Below, piece after piece: positions 33,452 to 36,214 of a stretch of 36,214 bases of DNA. Source of the stretch: a virus; IMG/VR virus record IMGVR_UViG_3300034418_004811, positions 1 through 36,214 of that record; one strand, written 5' to 3'. Position numbers and translations under genes: made by a program. How positions within the stretch are numbered: position 1 is the first letter of the stretch; every line of letters begins with the position of its first letter. The notes under the pieces were generated by a model, which saw only the letters and a program-made list of their open reading frames with translations, was not told the DNA's origin and searched no databases.

Positions 33452-33462
33452 AATTAATAATT
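33452..33462 (-). promoter_or_regulatory. Copy 3 of the AATTATTAATT start-proximal element
   Basis: Third exact copy, again 16 bases upstream of an ATG (33433-33435). The spacer is A-rich (AAAAACAAACAAAAAA). Together with copies 1 and 2 it suggests a late promoter box or translation leader common to three structural-type genes. Confidence 0.45.
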
Positions 33463-33474
33463 AGTTTAAGTCAA

Positions 33475-33501
33475 TTAAGCTACCGGGTTGTAGCAACTTA
33501 A
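33475..33501 (-). terminator. Weak hairpin at the groES stop
   Basis: GCTAC (33479-33483) pairs with GTAGC (33490-33494) around a six-base loop. Outer TTAA/TTAA arms and a bulge of three extend it. It spans the groES stop codon. It is followed on the minus strand by a mixed AT run without a clear T tract, so termination would be weak. Confidence 0.35.
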
Positions 33502-33755
33502 TCTATCAATACCACATCGCCTGAGCGAATAACTTGGTATAGAGTTTCTTTATATTGAACACCGTGGCCAGCATGCTTATCATAATAAACAATATCTTTA
33601 TCGTTTATTCCTTCTACAAGATTACCAACAGATATAACTTTAGCCTTTATATACCTATTGTCATCATCAGTTTTTTCAGTCATAATAAGACCTGCCACCT
33701 TCTTTTGTTCAAGTTTAATCTTTTCTACGATTATATAATTATTTACTGCTTTCAT
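33498..33755 (-). CDS. groES: Co-chaperonin GroES, 85 aa
   Basis: The protein follows the GroES pattern: opening strand NYIIVEKI, mobile loop at 20-26 (VAGLIMT, with LIM replacing the IVL tripeptide that grips GroEL), AKVISVGN, DKDIVYYDKHAG, and a final SGDVVLID strand. At 85 aa it is slightly shorter than bacterial GroES (about 95 to 97). It caps the chaperonin cavity to fold substrates. Its start lies inside the end of groEL (17-base overlap), so the two are translated together, in reverse of the usual groES-groEL order. Its likely clients are large virion proteins of this operon, by analogy with T4 gp31 and capsid folding. Confidence 0.9.
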   Translation of the reverse strand: MKAVNNYIIVEKIKLEQKKVAGLIMTEKTDDDNRYIKAKVISVGNLVEGINDKDIVYYDKHAGHGVQYKETLYQVIRSGDVVLID

Positions 33756-35307
33756 CGCCTCTCATGTTTGAAATTATACAATCAGCGGATATAATAGTAG
33801 TTACAACACTTACCGCATTTTTAAGTGCTGACTTAGTAACAAGTACTGGATCTATAATACCATGCTTAATCATTTCACACGTATTTCCGTTTGTTACATC
33901 TATTCCTTTACCATTAGTAGGTTCTACAGCTTCAATTATACCAGCATTATCTAATATAGTCTGATAAGGCGCTTTAATAGCATTAAGTAGTATTTCTTCA
34001 CCCCAACCATTTGGTTTTATTTCTTGAGCTGCGTTTAATAGCGCAATACCACCACCTGGCACTATACCTTCTTTCAAAGCTGCTTTAGTAGCGTACACTG
34101 CATCTTCTACTCTATCTTTCTTTTCTTTCAGTTCTACCTTAGATGCAGCACCTACTTTGACCATACCTACTTTACCTGATAACATAGCCAGTCTATCTTG
34201 AATTTTTTTCTTTAAAAACGGGTTTTTTTCGTTTTTTATGGCTTTTTTAACGTTTTCTATACGTTCAGTAAGATCTTGATTGATATTTACAGTGGTGATT
34301 ACAGTATTTTTATCATTTGTAACAGCTTTATCTGCTTTTCCTAGACAATCAATAGTAATAAGATCCATATCATCACCAAGTTCTTCATTTATTACTGTAG
34401 CACCGGTTAAAAATGCTAAGTCTTGCACTGTGTCTTCTTTAGTAGGACCAAAACCTGGTAAATCTATGATGTTTACCTTAATATTACCCTTTACTTTGTT
34501 CATCATAAGGGCTGATTTTAGCTGTTGCTCAACCTGTGCTACTATTAACAACTCTTTTTTGTTTTTTATAACATGCTCTAGTATTGGTTGTATCTTACGT
34601 ATGTTAGGTATTTCACTACCTACGATCAAAACTAGTGGTTCTTGAAGTATACACTCATGCTTTTCAGTGTCTGTAACAAAATGTGGTGACGTAAGACCAC
34701 AATCAAACTGTACACCATCAACAATATCAGCATAAGTTTCTTCTGTACCAGATCCTTCCATAAAAACAACACCGTCTTTACCAACTTTATCATAAGCTTC
34801 TGCTATAATAGCACCTAGCTCAATATCATTATTACAACTTATAGTGCTAATGTCTTTAAGCATATTACCTTCAACGTCTATAGCAGTGCTATTTAAGTAT
34901 GTATTTACTTTTTCAAGTGCTGAATTTATACCTTGCTTAATAAATCTAGTAGAAAGCTCTGCATATTGCTCTTTTTGCACTTCTTTGATAAGTGCTTCAG
35001 CAAGGACGGTAGCTGTAGTAGTACCGTCACCTGCTTCTTTCACTGTGTTTTTAGCGGCTTCTTTAATTAGAGTAGCTCCGAGGTTTTCAACCGGGTCATA
35101 TAAGACAACAGATTCTGCTACTGTTACACCGTCTTTTGTAATGACCGGGTTGCCTCTAGCATCTTCGTATATTACACACTTTCCAGATGCTCCTAGAGTA
35201 GACTTCACCGCTTTCGCCAATTTATCTACACCCGCAATTATTTTACTTTTAGCTTCATCACCAAAGTTTAATTCTTTGATGAGTTCACTGGGTTGGTTAT
35301 ATTCCAT
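33739..35307 (-). CDS. groEL: Chaperonin GroEL, 522 aa
   Basis: A complete chaperonin: TLGAS at 37-41, ITKDG at 56-60, DGTTTATVLA at 94-103, D402 in the RVEDA motif, VPGGGIALL at 417-424 and GIIDPVLVTKSAL at 483-495, matching the equatorial ATP site of bacterial GroEL (D87, D398 and D495 equivalents present). The apical region differs: SPHF (207-210) replaces SPYF, and the hydrophobic groove helix is SALMMNKVKG. The usual GGM tail is missing; it ends GDESSK. The GPKGR turn is replaced by GASGK. These suggest an active ATPase with altered client or co-chaperonin preference. It lies 26 bases from the 95-aa gene and overlaps groES by 17 bases. Phage GroELs are known from large Pseudomonas and Bacillus phages; a GroEL/GroES pair is less common. 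Confidence 0.95.
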   Translation of the reverse strand: MEYNQPSELIKELNFGDEAKSKIIAGVDKLAKAVKSTLGASGKCVIYEDARGNPVITKDGVTVAESVVLYDPVENLGATLIKEAAKNTVKEAGDGTTTATVLAEALIKEVQKEQYAELSTRFIKQGINSALEKVNTYLNSTAIDVEGNMLKDISTISCNNDIELGAIIAEAYDKVGKDGVVFMEGSGTEETYADIVDGVQFDCGLTSPHFVTDTEKHECILQEPLVLIVGSEIPNIRKIQPILEHVIKNKKELLIVAQVEQQLKSALMMNKVKGNIKVNIIDLPGFGPTKEDTVQDLAFLTGATVINEELGDDMDLITIDCLGKADKAVTNDKNTVITTVNINQDLTERIENVKKAIKNEKNPFLKKKIQDRLAMLSGKVGMVKVGAASKVELKEKKDRVEDAVYATKAALKEGIVPGGGIALLNAAQEIKPNGWGEEILLNAIKAPYQTILDNAGIIEAVEPTNGKGIDVTNGNTCEMIKHGIIDPVLVTKSALKNAVSVVTTIISADCIISNMRGDESSK

Positions 35308-35333
35308 TTAATTAAATTTAATTTGATTATATA

Positions 35334-35621
35334 CTATTCGAATGTTTTGATTACTTTAGGCCCTGCTGATGCTTCAATCTTTTTAGCAAAGTGATCGATG
35401 CTACCATCAATTGCTGCTTCAGCGCCTTCAATAGTCTCTCGCCTAGTTACATCGTGCCATGTACTTTCTACTTCATGTTTGCACTCTGTTTGAAAAAATC
35501 CATTTGGCAGTTGGGTAATTCTCCAGTTAGCTTTATTAGCTAAGTGTTTCCACTGCTGTATTTCTTTTTCACTTGGTTTTTGGTTGTACGTTGCCGTACT
35601 CTTGTAATATAAATAAGTCAT
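35334..35621 (-). CDS. Small conserved-type protein, 95 aa
   Basis: Function unknown. WRITQLPNGFFQTECKHEVE and WHDVTRRETIEGAEAAIDGS, then DHFAKKIEASAGPKVIKTFE are close in pattern to a short protein I recall from cyanophages and other marine phages ('LPNG..QTE', 'DVTRRETIEGAE..ID'). It appears to be a single alpha/beta domain with no signal peptide. Position just before groEL might hint at a link, but small genes of this type have moved freely among marine phages. A 50-base gap precedes it. Confidence 0.7.
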   Translation of the reverse strand: MTYLYYKSTATYNQKPSEKEIQQWKHLANKANWRITQLPNGFFQTECKHEVESTWHDVTRRETIEGAEAAIDGSIDHFAKKIEASAGPKVIKTFE

Positions 35622-35658
35622 AGTTTATTGGTTTTATTTTGGTTAATATTGACTTGGT

Positions 35659-35675
35659 ATAGGGTATCTCCCTAT
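35659..35675 (-). terminator. Small hairpin at the end of the basic gene
   Basis: ATAGGG (35659-35664) pairs perfectly with CCCTAT (35670-35675) around TATCT, overlapping the stop codon of the basic gene. No T tract follows, so it may act on mRNA stability or as a weak attenuator. Confidence 0.35.
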
Positions 35676-35911
35676 TCTGTTCTCGTGCCGTTACCGAAAT
35701 TGCCACGATTATTTCTTATTGAAACCCTTTTTAATCCACCAGATTTAGTGTGATGCAGATCTGAATCTGATCTCTGTCCGATGCGTTGGTTCTGTGCTTT
35801 CTTAGCCTTACGAGCAGGAGTTTTTGCAAACTCTATATCTCTCTTTTTTTTAGCAGCAGCCGCTTTAGGACTTAACTTTTGTTTTGTTAACTTTACTGGT
35901 GATGATTTCAT
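35672..35911 (-). CDS. Basic mini-protein with SPxK motifs, 79 aa
   Basis: Starting at ATG 35909-35911 gives MKSSPVKLTKQKLSPKAAAA, then KKKRDIEFAKTPARKAKKAQ and NQRIGQRSDSDLHHTKSGGL, ending RNNRGNFGNGTRTE. A longer start at 35938 adds nine residues of poor composition. The 'TPxRKxKKAxNQR' helix and the 'NRGNxGxGT' tail resemble a short marine phage protein I recall, of unknown function. Two SP-x-K motifs near the N-terminus match those of the basic cassette at 30420-32153, though it is encoded far from them. It is the first gene of the leftward operon, so its promoter should lie in 35912-36165. Confidence 0.65.
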   Translation of the reverse strand: MKSSPVKLTKQKLSPKAAAAKKKRDIEFAKTPARKAKKAQNQRIGQRSDSDLHHTKSGGLKRVSIRNNRGNFGNGTRTE

Positions 35912-35939
35912 AGTAGATATAATTACATAGTAAATCAAT

Positions 35940-36165
35940 TATTTAAAAGTAGGACAATAGCCTGTTACTAGTATACTATAACTACCTAATGTCCACATAA
36001 AAACACGTTGTAAATATTGGGGTGTAGTGTTGCCCCCCTCCACCCACCGTACCCACTCTGTACAAAACGCGTTTTACTTAGCCCACCACCCCCTTTTTAT
36101 AATAATTTATTTTTAAATTTTTTACGTTTTTACTAATTATTTTTACAAGCTAAATACGACTACAA
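35940..36165. other. Non-coding region with C-rich tract; likely divergent promoter or control region
   Basis: No gene is visible here. It separates the leftward operon from a possible rightward ORF. Bases 36033-36093 hold runs of 6, 3, 3, 3 and 5 C on the plus strand (G runs on the other strand), with a 12-base palindrome between them. GGGG (36019-36022) can pair with CCCC (36033-36036) as a weak stem. The flanking DNA is AT-rich. I could not fit a convincing Bacteroidota promoter (TTG ... TAnnTTTG). Confidence 0.5.
36064..36075. promoter_or_regulatory. Perfect palindrome AAAACGCGTTTT
   Basis: A 12-base perfect palindrome in the non-coding region between C-rich tracts. It is a candidate operator for a dimeric repressor or a replication or packaging recognition site. 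The protein that would bind it is unknown. Confidence 0.4.
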
Positions 36166-36214
36166 ATGGATAATATATACGTAAACAAACTAATAATGAA
36201 ATTATACACACACT
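36166..36214 (+). CDS. Possible start of a rightward gene, cut by the window end
   Basis: ATG at 36166-36168 opens a frame (MDNIYVNKLIMKLYTH) that runs off the window after 16 codons. It lies opposite the leftward operon, with an AT-rich leader. Only 16 codons are visible, so chance is not excluded; it may be the first gene of an early or replication module. An internal ATG at 36196 is an alternative start. Confidence 0.3.
   Translation, partial: MDNIYVNKLIMKLYTH

Noticed and set aside
33739-33775. Apparent GAGAGG ribosome binding site before groES
   Set aside because: It lies two bases from the ATG, encodes part of the GroEL end, and no other gene here uses such a site.
34844-35311. 155-aa frame on the plus strand over groEL
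   Set aside because: Antisense shadow of a clearly real GroEL; Ser/Leu-rich composition without family features.
36019-36036. GGGG/CCCC stem as a rho-independent terminator
   Set aside because: Only four base pairs with a ten-base loop and no T tract in the right place.
1-36214. tRNA genes, integrase or lysogeny module
   Set aside because: No tRNA cloverleaf, integrase, repressor or attachment site pattern was seen on either strand.

Overview
The window looks like the late (virion) half of the genome of a tailed, podovirus-like phage of the Bacteroidota, probably marine. Every convincing gene lies on the minus strand and is read from right to left. Junctions are tight, and many stop/start codons overlap as TAATG or ATGA. 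The DNA is AT-rich (about one third G+C by eye). Start codons lack Shine-Dalgarno sequences and instead follow A-rich leaders, as is usual in Bacteroidota. There is no tape-measure protein, tail sheath or frameshifted tail chaperone, which fits a short-tailed virion. The terminase, portal and connector proteins recall crAss-like and other Bacteroidota podoviruses, but I could not run a search and assign no family. I see no integrase, polymerase, tRNA or CRISPR array.

In transcription order (right to left): a 225-base non-coding region at 35940-36165 with an odd C-rich tract and a palindrome, possibly a divergent promoter region, since an ORF on the plus strand may begin at 36166. Then a small basic protein and a conserved unknown, followed by groEL and groES (33498-35307) in the reverse of the bacterial order. 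Next come two small virion-like proteins, a possible winged-helix protein and a cassette of very basic, SP-x-K containing mini-proteins (30420-32153). A PAP2-type phosphatase sits inside that cassette. After it come a small HEMRH metallopeptidase-like protein, a 3TM-type holin, a LamG-like lectin, a coiled-coil protein and a protein with two Cpn10-like halves.

The packaging and head block follows: putative TerS, TerL, portal, acidic scaffold-like protein and major capsid protein (19672-27317). A strong UUCG-loop terminator hairpin follows the capsid gene. The neck and tail block comes next: a 276-aa unknown, a 55-aa CxC protein, two connector-like proteins and a 2744-aa nozzle/adhesin-like protein carrying cysteine-rich DDGSC repeats. 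The left end holds putative internal or ejected proteins: two beta-rich unknowns, a 327-aa protein ending in an S74-like DRRLKENI segment, a 520-aa unknown, and a giant protein (at least 1337 aa, running off the window) with an HELLH zincin motif.

The most unusual points are the inverted, overlapping groEL-groES pair together with a third Cpn10-like gene; the shared SP-x-K signature across the basic mini-proteins; two separate HExxH proteins plus a PAP2 enzyme in one late operon; and an 11-base AT element found at exactly the same distance (16 nt) from three start codons.
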